NCBI RefSeq assembly: GCF_011039275.1
Contig: NZ_JAAKGB010000001.1
Location: forward strand, 1,116,001 to 1,180,000
Length of the DNA stretch: 64,000 nt
Origin: Streptococcus hyointestinalis
Lineage (GTDB): Bacteria > Bacillota > Bacilli > Lactobacillales > Streptococcaceae
Direction: 5' to 3'
The notes under the pieces were generated by a model, which saw only the letters and a list, made by a program, of their open reading frames with translations, made no database searches and was not told the DNA's origin. This document shows positions 46,139 through 55,713 of this stretch, one piece after another. Every line of letters starts with the position of its first letter. Position 1 is the first letter of the stretch. The position numbers and the translations under genes are program-made.

Positions 46139-49100
46139 GGTTTCACTCCTCTCAATCCTTGCTGACGTTCTAATTCATAAACGAGTTTCTCTCCAACCAT
46201 CTCCGCTAGTCGATGAAGGTCAGTCTCTTCTCTTACCGTATTTCCAGTAATGGTGATGTGAATGGTTGGTAGATTACTTGTCATGGTCTTTGCGATTCCT
46301 CGACCAATCGCACCCAATGTTTGTTCATTCAAAGGCAAGACTGCTTCTTTTCCAGCCTCACCCCCTACCATTAGGCTATTGCCATTTACACCAAATGCGG
46401 TTGGTTTGGTTAAAATTCCTCCTTTGGCATACCAATCAATGGAGATTCTTGGGATTCTACCCTTTAACCAATCCAGTGGATTGGCTGAACCTGACACTCG
46501 AAAATGAGGAAGGGGAATATGTGGCCATCTGATTTGAAAGTTAAAGAGATTTTTAATGGCATTGATGGCATTACTCACGGCATCTTTTGCACCATTGATC
46601 GCACTTGAAATAGTATTTTTCACACCATTCCAAACAGATGAAACCGTATTGGATATCCCATTCAAGATGTTAGATACGGTACTACTGATACCATTCCATA
46701 TAGTTGAAACAGTTGAACCAATCGCAGACAGGACACTGGATATTGTCGTTTGAATAGCTGACCAGATAGATGAAATGACTGAACTAATGGCAGACAGTAT
46801 ATTTGAGATGGTATTCTTGATACCCGTCCAAGCAGTTGAAATAAATTGGGCAATGAAGTTTAATGCAATAGATATAAGAGATGTAATTCCCTCCCATACC
46901 GTTGAAAGTACCTGCTTAATCGTTTCCCAGCTACCCGCCCAATCACCAGTTATGATTTGCATCACAGCTTTAATGATTCCTAGAACCACATTTATAGCTG
47001 TTTCAACCACTATCTTTATCATGTCCCATGCGGTTGTGATAATGAGTTTGATATTTTCCCAACTAGCTTGAATCAATGGTCCAAGAATTGTCATTACTGT
47101 TGTGATGACCGTTGAAATAGCATTCCATACTGTGTTTGCAGCATCAAGTATCAGTTGTTGGTTTTCACTCCACCAAGTAGTAAACGTCCCCCAAATGAAC
47201 ATAATAAAACTTGAAACTTCTTGAATGATGGTCGATATAAAGCTGGAGATAGCCGTCCATATTTCCATGACAGCCGCCCGAAATCCTTCGTTATGTTGCC
47301 AGAGCTGTTGAATCCCAACAACCAAGAGGGCTATAACCGCAATTACTCCTAAAACCATACCTACTATGGGAGCTGCTGCCGTTAGTAAACCGACAATGGT
47401 TGTTCCCATAGCCATAGCGGCAGCTTGGAGAGCAAGAAAAACTGGGAGTAATAACCCAAAACCAGCAACTAGAAGTCCGACAATTACCAAGAACTGTTTA
47501 ATCGGTTCTGAAAGACCAGAAAACCATGTCGCAACCTGCTGCAATAACTCCGCCAAGATTTGTAATACTGGGGCAAGTGTTGAGGCAATTGCATCACCTA
47601 TTTCTCCCATTGCCAACTTGGCACTATTTTGTGCTGTTGTGAACTGGTCAATTGGATCAAGCGTACCCTCGTAGGTTTGAGTGACAATACCTGCAGCTTT
47701 TTCCGCTGTTCCTGCTAGGTCTTCAAATGTTAAAGCTCCTCGTTTAATGGCATCAACCATTCGTGGAGCCGCTTTACTGCCAAATACTTCTGATGCCAAA
47801 GACAGTGCTTCTGTCTCACTGGTGGATTGTTTGATTTGTTCAACCGTCCCAGCCAAGCCATCTTTTAGTGTCAAGCCATCTTTGGCATATGCTACTGCTG
47901 CTTTGGATAATGAAGAGAGAGCCGCAGATGAATCCACACCTGCTTTCTCAAACCGCCCCATAAGGGTCACACCATCATCAAATAACAAACCGAGTGATTT
48001 TATCTGAGGTGCTCCTGCAACTGCCTTATCCATCAATTCCTGAACACCGACTCCAGTTTCTTGACTTGTGTAAGTGACTGTATCGAGAACCCTTGCCAAA
48101 TCACTAGCCTGCAAGCCATATGCTTCAATGGCTTGTTTTGCAGAAATTGCAGAGCTTGAAACATCACTACCATTGATTTCTGAGAACTGAATCAACTGGG
48201 TGGATGCTGATTTTAGGGCATCACCTGTTAAATCGAATTGCGTATTCAATAACCCAACTGCAGTTCCTGCGGTATTGAAATCGGTCGGTATCTCTGTCGC
48301 AAGCTGCTTAGCCATATCAGTCATCTCGTCAAGGGCAGCTCCAGTTGCCCCTGTCTTTGTGACAATCACGTCCATCCCTTCATCTATCTCAAGAAAGGCA
48401 TCCAAGGATTGTTTCCCAAAATCAACTAGTTTCTGAGATAATTCACTAATTTGGTCACCAAACTCCATTAGGAGGTCAGCTTTAAGGAGCTGATTGGTTT
48501 CAGATAGACTAGACTTTGCAACATCTGAACTAGATGCCATTTCTTCCATCTCATTTTGAAGGTGGTTGTAGGCTACCTTGGTTTCATTGAGTGTTTTCTC
48601 CAGTTTATTGGCTTCTATTGACTGATCACCAAATTCACTCTTTGTCAGCTCCAGTTGTTTCTCTAAATTTTGAATCTGTCGCTCCAATATCTCTGAATGC
48701 CCAGTCACCTTTTGATGGGCAAGTGCTAGCTTATCGGACTCACTTGCGTTTGAGTTAAGAGCTGATTCTTGAAGCTTAAATGTACTTGTTAATTTCTCAC
48801 TCTCAGATACTAATTGAGCCTGTTCTGCCTGAAGTGCTTGTAGTTTAGCCTTATTACTTTCAACCTGGCTGCCGTTTTCAGAAATGGTACGTGTGACACT
48901 TGCAAGTTTACCCTCATAACTAGTCAGAACATTTTTGGTGGTTTCAAGCTCCCGTTGAAAGGCTCTGTACTGGTCTGCTCCAATGGTACCTGCCTTAAAC
49001 TGAGCCTCAACCTGAGCTTGTGCTTGCCTTAATGTCGCTAGCTTTTCTCGAGTTGTTTCAACTTGTTTAGCTAATACTTCCTGCTTTTGAGTAAGGAGAG

Positions 49101-49254
49101 TGACATTGCCTGTATCAAACTTGAGAGCCTTATCAATCTGTCTTAGTTCTTTGGTAGCTTCAGATGCTTGTTTGTTTACACCCTTTAGGGCATCTTGTAA
49201 AGGTTGGGTATCGCCACCAATTTCAATCGTAATTCCCTTTATGTTTCCAGCCAT
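46135..49254 (-). CDS. Tail tape measure protein
   Basis: 1039 residues with the usual composition. The N-terminal 250 residues are coiled coil (KGVNKQASEATKELRQIDKAL). A TMP family core follows at about 290-560, then hydrophobic helices (about 585-650), a region of degenerate repeats of the type TIWNGISSTVSNIL, and a C-terminal GGEAGKEAVLPL segment typical of gram-positive phages. It sets tail length and assists DNA ejection. Confidence 0.92.
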   Translation of the reverse strand: MAGNIKGITIEIGGDTQPLQDALKGVNKQASEATKELRQIDKALKFDTGNVTLLTQKQEVLAKQVETTREKLATLRQAQAQVEAQFKAGTIGADQYRAFQRELETTKNVLTSYEGKLASVTRTISENGSQVESNKAKLQALQAEQAQLVSESEKLTSTFKLQESALNSNASESDKLALAHQKVTGHSEILERQIQNLEKQLELTKSEFGDQSIEANKLEKTLNETKVAYNHLQNEMEEMASSSDVAKSSLSETNQLLKADLLMEFGDQISELSQKLVDFGKQSLDAFLEIDEGMDVIVTKTGATGAALDEMTDMAKQLATEIPTDFNTAGTAVGLLNTQFDLTGDALKSASTQLIQFSEINGSDVSSSAISAKQAIEAYGLQASDLARVLDTVTYTSQETGVGVQELMDKAVAGAPQIKSLGLLFDDGVTLMGRFEKAGVDSSAALSSLSKAAVAYAKDGLTLKDGLAGTVEQIKQSTSETEALSLASEVFGSKAAPRMVDAIKRGALTFEDLAGTAEKAAGIVTQTYEGTLDPIDQFTTAQNSAKLAMGEIGDAIASTLAPVLQILAELLQQVATWFSGLSEPIKQFLVIVGLLVAGFGLLLPVFLALQAAAMAMGTTIVGLLTAAAPIVGMVLGVIAVIALLVVGIQQLWQHNEGFRAAVMEIWTAISSFISTIIQEVSSFIMFIWGTFTTWWSENQQLILDAANTVWNAISTVITTVMTILGPLIQASWENIKLIITTAWDMIKIVVETAINVVLGIIKAVMQIITGDWAGSWETIKQVLSTVWEGITSLISIALNFIAQFISTAWTGIKNTISNILSAISSVISSIWSAIQTTISSVLSAIGSTVSTIWNGISSTVSNILNGISNTVSSVWNGVKNTISSAINGAKDAVSNAINAIKNLFNFQIRWPHIPLPHFRVSGSANPLDWLKGRIPRISIDWYAKGGILTKPTAFGVNGNSLMVGGEAGKEAVLPLNEQTLGAIGRGIAKTMTSNLPTIHITITGNTVREETDLHRLAEMVGEKLVYELERQQGLRGVKP

Positions 49255-49272
49255 AGTCCCTCCTTTCTACCA

Positions 49273-49617
49273 TCAGAAATTATCAAAATCAGCTTGAGTT
49301 GCTGGGCGTGTTTGAGAAGTTTCCCGAGTACGCATCTCCACATAATCCGTTTGGTAGTCAAGTGCCATCCCAATAGAGATATGTTTTAAATCGTCAATGG
49401 TCAGACCAGTCTCCTTACAACAGGAGAAATAGCTCTCTACTGTGAAGATTTCCTCACTCGCTGTTTCTGTTTCATCTGCTTTTTTCTGGTTGACATCCCT
49501 TGGTTCAACATATTCATCAAGACCGGGGCAATATCCTGCACTGGAAATTCTTCCATCTCCATATAAAAATCCACAAATGGTTTCACTCGTGGATTGGCTG
49601 ACTTCGCAAAGACCCAA
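49273..49617 (-). CDS. Tail assembly chaperone T extension, expressed by -1 frameshift
   Basis: Only the part after about 49480 is expected to be used. The ribosome translating the G ORF (49437-49856) slips back one base at AAAAAAG and continues as KADETETASEEIFTVESYF to 49273, giving a GT fusion of about 193 residues. The T part carries TGLTIDDLKHISIGMALDY, the type of domain that binds the tape measure protein. The 5' part of this frame is a shadow of the G gene. Confidence 0.8.
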   Translation of the reverse strand: MGLCEVSQSTSETICGFLYGDGRISSAGYCPGLDEYVEPRDVNQKKADETETASEEIFTVESYFSCCKETGLTIDDLKHISIGMALDYQTDYVEMRTRETSQTRPATQADFDNF

Positions 49618-49856
49618 AAAATCCGATGGAAAAATGTCATGTCGAAATCAGACAAAATTGAAACATCAATATGATGTGCCTGTAAATCTTCTCCTTCTTC
49701 CAACTGGTCAAGTTTTGCGAGGATTGCTTGACTATTGACCATCGAGAATAAATCTTGGAAATAGTCCTTGCCAAACTGCTCTTTATAGGCGATTGGGGTG
49801 TAGGCATTGGTTGCTAACTCGTAGGTCGTTCCTGCTATGGTAATGCTTTCTCTCAT
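49437..49856 (-). CDS. Tail assembly chaperone (gpG analogue)
   Basis: 139 residues, between the major tail protein and tape measure genes, the conserved position of lambda gpG-like chaperones. The helical sequence includes IAYKEQFGKDYFQDLF and a Lys/Gln-rich tail that begins at the slippery site. It keeps the tape measure protein soluble during tail assembly. A minor fraction of translation continues into the T frame. Confidence 0.82.
   Translation of the reverse strand: MRESITIAGTTYELATNAYTPIAYKEQFGKDYFQDLFSMVNSQAILAKLDQLEEGEDLQAHHIDVSILSDFDMTFFHRIFWVFAKSANPRVKPFVDFYMEMEEFPVQDIAPVLMNMLNQGMSTRKKQMKQKQRVRKSSQ
49479..49485 (-). promoter_or_regulatory. Slippery heptamer for programmed -1 frameshift
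   Basis: A AAA AAG on the minus strand, in the right phase with the G frame (AGA AAA AAG). It is the same heptamer used in E. coli dnaX. The -1 frame reads AAA GCA GAT and stays open for nearly 70 codons. Confidence 0.8.
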
Positions 49857-49867
49857 TGCCTTCTCCC

Positions 49868-50437
49868 TTACTTACGAGGTTCAAAAACTGCCTTGAACCA
49901 GTTTTGACGTATCTCATCGCTCGTTTCCTCTGTTGTTCGTCTACGTACTACCTTATCAAGTGGGCGAGGACTGGCAGTAAAGGTCAACTCTACCTCATTG
50001 ATATCCGAACCTGACTTGGTTTTCGAACCAACAGTCGGACGAGATGCGTAACAATAATACAAAACGTGTAATGTTTCTTTTTTATCCCCTTCAAAACGGA
50101 ACATCAATGCAAAATTTTTCTTTTCGCTGTTTGCGATTTCTGAAATGGTATTTGTCGTCGCATCCAACTGTTCTCCAAGGACTCGAGTCAAAAATTCTTG
50201 CGTTAGAAGAGCAACTTTTAGCGTTCCTTCATAACCATCGTTTGACTCAGTAGTATAAAAATTGATATTGTCTGCCTTATAAGACCCCTTGTCGCCTGTT
50301 GGTTCTAGGGTTAATTCTGCAGCACCACGAAGGCGTTCCATATTGCCGTATGTCAACGCACCATCAGAACCTTCGCTTGTAACTTCTGCCCAATGGACAT
50401 CTTGTAGTCCAAAGGTGACCTTATTCTTTTCAGCCAT
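49868..50437 (-). CDS. Major tail protein
   Basis: 189 residues of the phi13-type major tail protein family. It starts MAEKNKVTFGLQDVHWAEVT, has a beta-rich core, and contains EVELTFTASPRPLD, which is typical near the end of the fold. It builds the tail tube. The ATG at 50437 is used because an upstream in-frame ATG is itself part of the GGAGG ribosome binding site. Confidence 0.88.
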   Translation of the reverse strand: MAEKNKVTFGLQDVHWAEVTSEGSDGALTYGNMERLRGAAELTLEPTGDKGSYKADNINFYTTESNDGYEGTLKVALLTQEFLTRVLGEQLDATTNTISEIANSEKKNFALMFRFEGDKKETLHVLYYCYASRPTVGSKTKSGSDINEVELTFTASPRPLDKVVRRRTTEETSDEIRQNWFKAVFEPRK

Positions 50438-50438
50438 A

Positions 50439-50765
50439 TTATCCTCCATGTAATGTGATGTAATAGGTTATTTGATAGAGTTTCTCAGATGAGATATAGG
50501 TCTCTACTTTTTCAAAATAAATAAGGTGGCTGTCAAATAATGACTCCACCTTTTGTTCAGTTGCTAAATCTTTCTTAGTGGTATAGAGTTCCACTTGCAG
50601 GTTGTTCTGCTTATGATAAGTCCAATTGTCTGCACCATGATTATCTGAATCAGTCACCAAATATACCAGATACGGTGGTCTTGGACGACTCCCTTCTTCA
50701 AAATGATGGTAGGCAACTGGAAGCTGTAATTCTTTGAGAATGGAGTACATTTCACTTAGGAACAT
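50439..50765 (-). CDS. Phage tail terminator / completion protein
   Basis: 108 residues. The position immediately before the major tail protein, and the PPYLVYLVTDSDNHGADNW and LQVELYTTKKDLATEQKVE segments, fit small tail-terminator proteins that close the tail and join it to the head. The family match is by eye. Confidence 0.7.
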   Translation of the reverse strand: MFLSEMYSILKELQLPVAYHHFEEGSRPRPPYLVYLVTDSDNHGADNWTYHKQNNLQVELYTTKKDLATEQKVESLFDSHLIYFEKVETYISSEKLYQITYYITLHGG

Positions 50766-50771
50766 GTCTTA

Positions 50772-51140
50772 TCACACTCGCTTTCTCAGCTTTTCTTCTA
50801 AGGATTGTATCGCTTGTTTCTCAACAGGTGCGATATGCTTGATTCCCTCAACTCGCCCACCAGAGCTTTTGGCATGACCATTTTCTAATAGATGCGTCAG
50901 GCCTGGCGTTCGATTATGAATGGTTTTGGTTAGACCTGTACTGGTATCAATCGTTGCTTTACTCTTCCACCCTTTGGCATAGGAACCACTCTTTCTAGGT
51001 GACGTTGCTTTCAAGGTTTCAATAGACTCCTCAGTGACTTCCTCTACAACTTCACGCATCACCTCTGTGGTGTTCTGCACATATTCAGCTAGCTCATTTG
51101 CGATGGCAGATTCTAGTGCACCCAATTCAATTCTAGTCAT
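50772..51140 (-). CDS. HK97 gp10-like head-tail joining protein
   Basis: 122 residues with TSPRKSGSYAKGWKSK and the C-terminal HLLENGHAKSSGGRVEGIKHI, the conserved signature of the HK97 gp10 neck family. It acts at the head-tail interface. It overlaps the head-closure gene by 8 bases. Confidence 0.85.
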   Translation of the reverse strand: MTRIELGALESAIANELAEYVQNTTEVMREVVEEVTEESIETLKATSPRKSGSYAKGWKSKATIDTSTGLTKTIHNRTPGLTHLLENGHAKSSGGRVEGIKHIAPVEKQAIQSLEEKLRKRV

Positions 51141-51471
51141 AACTCTCCTCCTTAATGGCGACGATGTAAATCAGTTGCCTTGGCACTGTATCTCCATCAA
51201 TCGACTCAATCTCATAGGTTTGACCACGAAATTTAATGCGAGTCGTTAAGGAATGAAGTCCAAGAATTGCTTTTTCATACCTGAGGGTGAACTGGACTTT
51301 CTCTTGTTCCAGTTTCGTCACCCTCCCATCCCTTTCGGTCAAGGTAAGAGGACGACAAGAGCACCACCGTTCAAATAAAGGTATCCAAGTCGAACTTTCA
51401 TTGCCAATCTCATCTTGAACAATCTGTCGAACATGAAACGACAAGCGTTCCCTCAAAGGTGCAATCTTCAT
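51133..51471 (-). CDS. Phage head closure / head-tail adaptor protein
   Basis: 112 residues of the SPP1 gp16-like family: MKIAPLRERLSFHVRQ start, then a small beta barrel ending FRGQTYEIESID. It seals the portal after packaging. The gene begins one base after the connector gene ends. Confidence 0.8.
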   Translation of the reverse strand: MKIAPLRERLSFHVRQIVQDEIGNESSTWIPLFERWCSCRPLTLTERDGRVTKLEQEKVQFTLRYEKAILGLHSLTTRIKFRGQTYEIESIDGDTVPRQLIYIVAIKEESYD

Positions 51472-51731
51472 CAGAACACATCCTTTCGTTCAGCCAACAA
51501 TAAGTGATAAAGCGTCTCCTTCAACTCTCTATGATTTGCATCTTCTCTATGTTCATAAAGATAGGCAACCCCATATAGGATTGCCGTCTTTATAACTTCT
51601 GAATAAATTGATTGTCGCAAAATATCTTCACAGAGTTGTTGACTGGTTTCAAGCAATTGCTCAATCAGTCCATCCTCATCATCGTGTTCCACTTTGAGAT
51701 ACTGTTTTGCTTCTACTAAACTGACCATCAT
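51471..51731 (-). CDS. Head-tail connector protein (gp6-like)
   Basis: 86 residues, acidic and helical (VEAKQYLKVEHDDEDGLIEQLL), matching the short gp6/gp15-like connector family that docks on the portal ring. It is sandwiched between capsid and head-closure genes with single-base junctions. Confidence 0.8.
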   Translation of the reverse strand: MMVSLVEAKQYLKVEHDDEDGLIEQLLETSQQLCEDILRQSIYSEVIKTAILYGVAYLYEHREDANHRELKETLYHLLLAERKDVF

Positions 51732-52936
51732 TACTTAGCCTTCACAGTTAAAGTCTTAACGGCTTCAGGTAGGACTAACTTACCATCCACACGTTGTGAA
51801 GCAAGAAAACCAATCTGTCCATTATTGGCATAGAGTTCATTCAGACGTTTGAAGGTACGACCCTGACGATCCGCAATCCAATAATAAGAGAAATCACCAA
51901 ATGCAATGGCTTTGTTTCCTGCTTCAGGAAGTGGGGCAAATGTGGATGTGTAGTATGGACGATTAAAAATCAAATCTGGTTGTCCAGCTTGAGTGGATGG
52001 CTGCCAAATGTAATTACCGTTGTTGTCCTTGAGTTTACGGATAGCTTTGACAGTTGTATCATGTAAAATCCAAACTGCGTTCTTACGATATGGTGCAGGT
52101 AGAGAATGATACAGTTCAATCATATCGTCAAAGGTAATATCCTTTGTAGCAGTCGTTGGACCAGTTACATCTGCCTGAGTAAAGATACCAGTTGGTTTCT
52201 TAGAGCCATCACCAATCAAGAATGCCTTCTCTTCTTCTGTTCCGATACGACGCGCAAATTCTGCTGTCATATAGGACTCAAGGTCAAAGACTGAATCGTT
52301 AAGCAGCTCTTCTGAAATACGAATGGCAGTCCCAATCTTATGGGAGTCGAGTGTCACCTGACCAAAGGTTTCTTCTGTTTCAGGATAGAGACCATTCTCA
52401 TCCATCCATGATGCTGAGCCATGTCCTGTCACAACAGGAATCTTACGCTCACCACTAGAGGTTTTGATGACAGTCGCAAGGCTACGGAAGAAATTCTCTT
52501 CTTGTAATCCTTGAACCAGTTTCTTCTCATACTCATCTGGAACTAGATGACCACCTTCGGTATCCTCCCCAACTCGAAGGACATCCTTGACATCGAAGAA
52601 GTGACGCTTACGGACACTTGTCCAAAATGTCTTGGCATAGCTATCTGAAGCCACACCTTTCTTTTCCTCTTCAGTAGTCTTGTCATTCAAAACTGTTGTG
52701 GGTTGTCCAATTAGAGCCTGTGAGGCTGGTTGAGAAAGTTCAAGGTCAATCTTTTCTTGTCGTTCCAACCGAGCAATCTCTTGATTGTAGAGGTTGATTT
52801 TTGCTTCCATGTCATCGTAGCGTTTGGAATCTTCCTCTGATACCAGTCCGTCCTCTGAGCGAACAGAATCAAGGAAGGTTTTTGCTTGTTGCCAAGCTTG
52901 GTTACGTTTTTCTTTCAATTCAAGTAATTTAGACAT
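51731..52936 (-). CDS. Major capsid protein (HK97 fold)
   Basis: 401 residues. The first 110 or so are a charged coiled-coil delta domain that acts as scaffold and is normally removed by the protease. The remainder shows HK97-fold motifs (GGHLVPDEYEKKLV, FLIGDGSKKPTGI, YRKNAVWILHDTT and a terminal LVLPEAVKTL). It forms the procapsid shell. The ClpP-like protease gene lies 19 bases upstream. Confidence 0.93.
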   Translation of the reverse strand: MSKLLELKEKRNQAWQQAKTFLDSVRSEDGLVSEEDSKRYDDMEAKINLYNQEIARLERQEKIDLELSQPASQALIGQPTTVLNDKTTEEEKKGVASDSYAKTFWTSVRKRHFFDVKDVLRVGEDTEGGHLVPDEYEKKLVQGLQEENFFRSLATVIKTSSGERKIPVVTGHGSASWMDENGLYPETEETFGQVTLDSHKIGTAIRISEELLNDSVFDLESYMTAEFARRIGTEEEKAFLIGDGSKKPTGIFTQADVTGPTTATKDITFDDMIELYHSLPAPYRKNAVWILHDTTVKAIRKLKDNNGNYIWQPSTQAGQPDLIFNRPYYTSTFAPLPEAGNKAIAFGDFSYYWIADRQGRTFKRLNELYANNGQIGFLASQRVDGKLVLPEAVKTLTVKAK

Positions 52937-52954
52937 CAGTTCATATTCCTTTCG

Positions 52955-53650
52955 TTATTTGAGCAAATTCAATCGTTTTTCCAACTGATTGATAGGGATT
53001 ATTTTCTTTGGTTGTAGGACTTCAAGTTTCGCCTGCATTTTTACAAGTAAATCTTGATGGGCAACATTTCGACTGAAAGAATAACTCTCAGTCTCCAGTC
53101 CCTGATCCTCTTGTTTGTCAAAGAGAATCTTGTCCGCAAAGCCTAGTTCAACAGCCTTTTTGGCATTGAACCAAGACTCTGAGTCCATGAGGTATGATAG
53201 CTTGGTTCTTGAAAGTCCTGTTCTTAGTTCATAGGCATTGATGATGGATTCCTTAATTTCTCCCAACATTTCAATGACCTTCTTCATGTCCTTGGCTTCA
53301 CCTTGTGCCACAGTCCAAGGGTTGTGAATCATCATCATGGCAACAGGACTCATAGAAACCGTTGTACCTGCCATAGCAATGACACTAGCAGCACTTGCGG
53401 CTAAGCCATCAATCACTACATGGACATCACCTTTGTAATTCATCAACATGTTATAGATTTGAGCAGCCGCAAAAACATCACCCCCTGGACTATTAATCCA
53501 GAGGGTGATGTTTCCACTTCCTGCATGTAAATCATTTTTAAATACTTGGGGTGTGACTTCATCGCCAAACCACGTCTCATCAGCAATCTGTCCTTCAATA
53601 CGAAGTGTTCGACCACTATCATCTTCTGTAAAATTCCAAAACTTATGCAT
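52955..53650 (-). CDS. ClpP-like prohead maturation protease
   Basis: 231 residues of the S14 family. LWINSPGGDVFAA, the catalytic Ser in GLAASAASVIAMAG (about residue 89) and the His in MMMIHNPW (about 109) are in the expected order. It cleaves the capsid delta domain. Overlap of 8 bases with the portal gene supports coupled translation. Confidence 0.9.
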   Translation of the reverse strand: MHKFWNFTEDDSGRTLRIEGQIADETWFGDEVTPQVFKNDLHAGSGNITLWINSPGGDVFAAAQIYNMLMNYKGDVHVVIDGLAASAASVIAMAGTTVSMSPVAMMMIHNPWTVAQGEAKDMKKVIEMLGEIKESIINAYELRTGLSRTKLSYLMDSESWFNAKKAVELGFADKILFDKQEDQGLETESYSFSRNVAHQDLLVKMQAKLEVLQPKKIIPINQLEKRLNLLK

Positions 53651-54926
53651 TCATATCCTCCTCAGATTGAGTTTCTTGTTCTACTGGTCCTTGTTTCATA
53701 AAGCCACCCGCATCCTTCAGTTTCGTCATGTTTCCGTTTATCAAGTAGAGATTACCTCCTTCCTCATCTGAAAGGAGGTTCAAGTCCTCAAGTTCACGTA
53801 TATCATTCGTCGATAGCCAGCCATTTTGTCTCCCAATCGCATAACCATTCATTCGACTCTGATAGTCACCACGAAGAAGACCATCCACATTAAACTTCAC
53901 AAAGTAGGTTTTCTTTTCTTCAGGTAAAAAAAGAGACCTCTTGAAAGCCTGTTCGAAACGAACTACCCAAGGGTCTAAGGTATATTTAACAAATTCTAGA
54001 GATTGTTGCTCAATGTTTGAAAATGAGGATTTCTCCAAGTCGCCAACCATATGAGGTGGAATGCGGTAGAGCCTTGCAATTTCATTGATTTGGAATTTTC
54101 TTGTCTGAAGAAACTGAGCTTCTTCAGGTGGTATGCCTACTTGAGTGTATTTCATCCCTTCCTCAAGAACTGCCACTTTATGGGCATTGGTTACCCCATT
54201 GTAGACTGCATTCCATGAATCTCTCACTCGTTTGGGATCTTTGAGAATCCCTGGGTGTTCCAAAACACCACCAGGATTTGCACCATTCTTAAAGAATGAT
54301 GCACCATAGTTTTCCGTAGCCAAGGTCATACCGATGGCATTTTTTGCAAGGGCAATTGGAGAATAGCCAATCAATCCATCAAAACCCAGACCTGGAACAT
54401 GGAGAACATCCTCAGCTTTCAAAATAGCATCTCCTTTTTCCTTAAAGTTTGGATTTTCCTCTGACTGACGCTTGTATTTGTAATAGAGCTTACCACTCTC
54501 GTCTCGATGAACAGACATCTTATCTGGTAAGAGTGGGTAAAGACTGATAACTTGTCCACTCCTATCTCGGATAATCTGGACATAGGCATTTCCCCATATC
54601 AATAGATGGGTCATCAAGGTTTCTCTAAAGACAAAGGATGACATCTCAGAGTTAGGTTCATCATGTAAGAGAAAATAAAGGGGATGTTCCACCTTCTTCT
54701 CCTTTCCAGTTGCCGTTCTCTCATAAACATGAATGGGTAGTGAAGCTACTGCTTCAGCTAAGATACGGACACAAGCATAAACAGCAGTCGTCTGCATAGC
54801 TTTAAACTCGTCCACATTCTCCCCACTGGTCGTTCGTCCAAATAGATATGAGAAGTCCTGACCTTCATAGCTATTTCGTGGTTTATCTCTAGCACGCTTA
54901 CGTCCCAGTAAATCTAGTAGTCCCAT
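53643..54926 (-). CDS. Phage portal protein
   Basis: About 427 residues of the HK97-type portal family (YACVRILAEAVASLPIHVY, GNAYVQIIRDRSGQV, FSNIEQQSLEFVKYTLDPW). It forms the dodecameric gate for DNA entry. The frame begins ten codons earlier, but the ATG at 54926 follows AAAGGAGG. A terminator and the phd-doc pair separate it from the terminase, so it probably relies on a promoter inside this gap or on read-through. Confidence 0.92.
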   Translation of the reverse strand: MGLLDLLGRKRARDKPRNSYEGQDFSYLFGRTTSGENVDEFKAMQTTAVYACVRILAEAVASLPIHVYERTATGKEKKVEHPLYFLLHDEPNSEMSSFVFRETLMTHLLIWGNAYVQIIRDRSGQVISLYPLLPDKMSVHRDESGKLYYKYKRQSEENPNFKEKGDAILKAEDVLHVPGLGFDGLIGYSPIALAKNAIGMTLATENYGASFFKNGANPGGVLEHPGILKDPKRVRDSWNAVYNGVTNAHKVAVLEEGMKYTQVGIPPEEAQFLQTRKFQINEIARLYRIPPHMVGDLEKSSFSNIEQQSLEFVKYTLDPWVVRFEQAFKRSLFLPEEKKTYFVKFNVDGLLRGDYQSRMNGYAIGRQNGWLSTNDIRELEDLNLLSDEEGGNLYLINGNMTKLKDAGGFMKQGPVEQETQSEEDMNA

Positions 54927-54944
54927 ACTTCCTCCTTTTGAGTA

Positions 54945-54975
54945 CGAAAAAAGCACCTCAATTGAAGTGCTTTTC
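54945..54975 (-). terminator. Terminator between doc and portal
   Basis: AAAAGCACTTCAATTGAGGTGCTTTTTT on the minus strand (a 20-base stem-loop core plus T tract), overlapping the portal leader. It would end the phd-doc transcript. Confidence 0.7.
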
Positions 54976-55066
54976 GTTTATTCTTAGATGGTTTTCATCT
55001 CTCCTTCTTCAAGAAGATACCATGTTCTATCACTTTCTTGAAGTTATATCCTCAATAAGAAAAGTT

Positions 55067-55438
55067 TTAATGATTCCGAATGTATTCTAAAATTGCATCA
55101 TAATCTAATTCTGATGAAGCTACTCCAAGTCCTAGCTTCACTATCTCATCATCAGTCTGATTTAACACGATGCCATTTAATTCTAGGAAAATAATCATGA
55201 CAAAAACTCCAATTCGCTTGTTCCCATCAAGGAAGGCATGATTATTAACTAGCGAATAACAAAGTCTAGCAGCCTTTTCTTCAATACTTGGATACTTCTC
55301 AACACCAAAATAAGTACTAAAAGCTGAAGATAGTGAAGATTCTATTAAACCAACATCCCTAACACCATCTAAACCCCCAGTAGCTTGAATTAACCTAGTG
55401 TGTAATTCAATAACCTGTTCAACAGTTAATACTTTCAT
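55067..55438 (-). CDS. doc: Doc-type Fic-fold toxin
   Basis: 123 residues with the Doc variant of the Fic motif, HAFLDGNKR (about residues 66-74), preceded by RLCYSLVNN. Doc toxins phosphorylate elongation factor EF-Tu and stop translation. Length and motif are complete, so the toxin is likely active. It overlaps its antitoxin gene by 4 bases. Placement inside the morphogenesis cluster, between terminase and portal, is unusual. Confidence 0.9.
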   Translation of the reverse strand: MKVLTVEQVIELHTRLIQATGGLDGVRDVGLIESSLSSAFSTYFGVEKYPSIEEKAARLCYSLVNNHAFLDGNKRIGVFVMIIFLELNGIVLNQTDDEIVKLGLGVASSELDYDAILEYIRNH

Positions 55439-55692
55439 TTTGCCAATTCCTTAAATGCATCAAGATGGCGTGATAAAACCGAAGTCGCAACTTCATCCAA
55501 AGTTGATTGTTCAACAACCGTAGGTGTTGCCTGCTCCTCTTTAATTAGACTCTGATAGTCCACTAATACATACTTTGGTGTGTTATTTTTCAAAATTACT
55601 GCAGTACCATTCGTATCGACCATACGAGCTACCTTAGAAAAGTTTTGATTTGCTTCAGAAATAGAGACTAAGTTTTCAATATTGATTTGCAT
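55435..55692 (-). CDS. phd: Phd/YefM-family antitoxin
   Basis: 85 residues with the Phd/YefM N-terminal DNA-binding fold (VSISEANQNFSKVARMVD and VILKNNTPKYVLVDY) and a C-terminal tail that would neutralise Doc. It is the first gene of the pair, with AGGAGG before the ATG. It is expected to repress its own promoter, which is overlapped by a long palindrome. Confidence 0.88.
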   Translation of the reverse strand: MQINIENLVSISEANQNFSKVARMVDTNGTAVILKNNTPKYVLVDYQSLIKEEQATPTVVEQSTLDEVATSVLSRHLDAFKELAK

Positions 55693-55713
55693 GGTAATAT
55701 CCTCCTTTTCTCT

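Noticed and set aside
46505..46880. Tandem repeats in the tape measure gene as a CRISPR or DNA repeat array
   Set aside because: They are degenerate in-frame protein repeats of a tail protein, without constant spacers.
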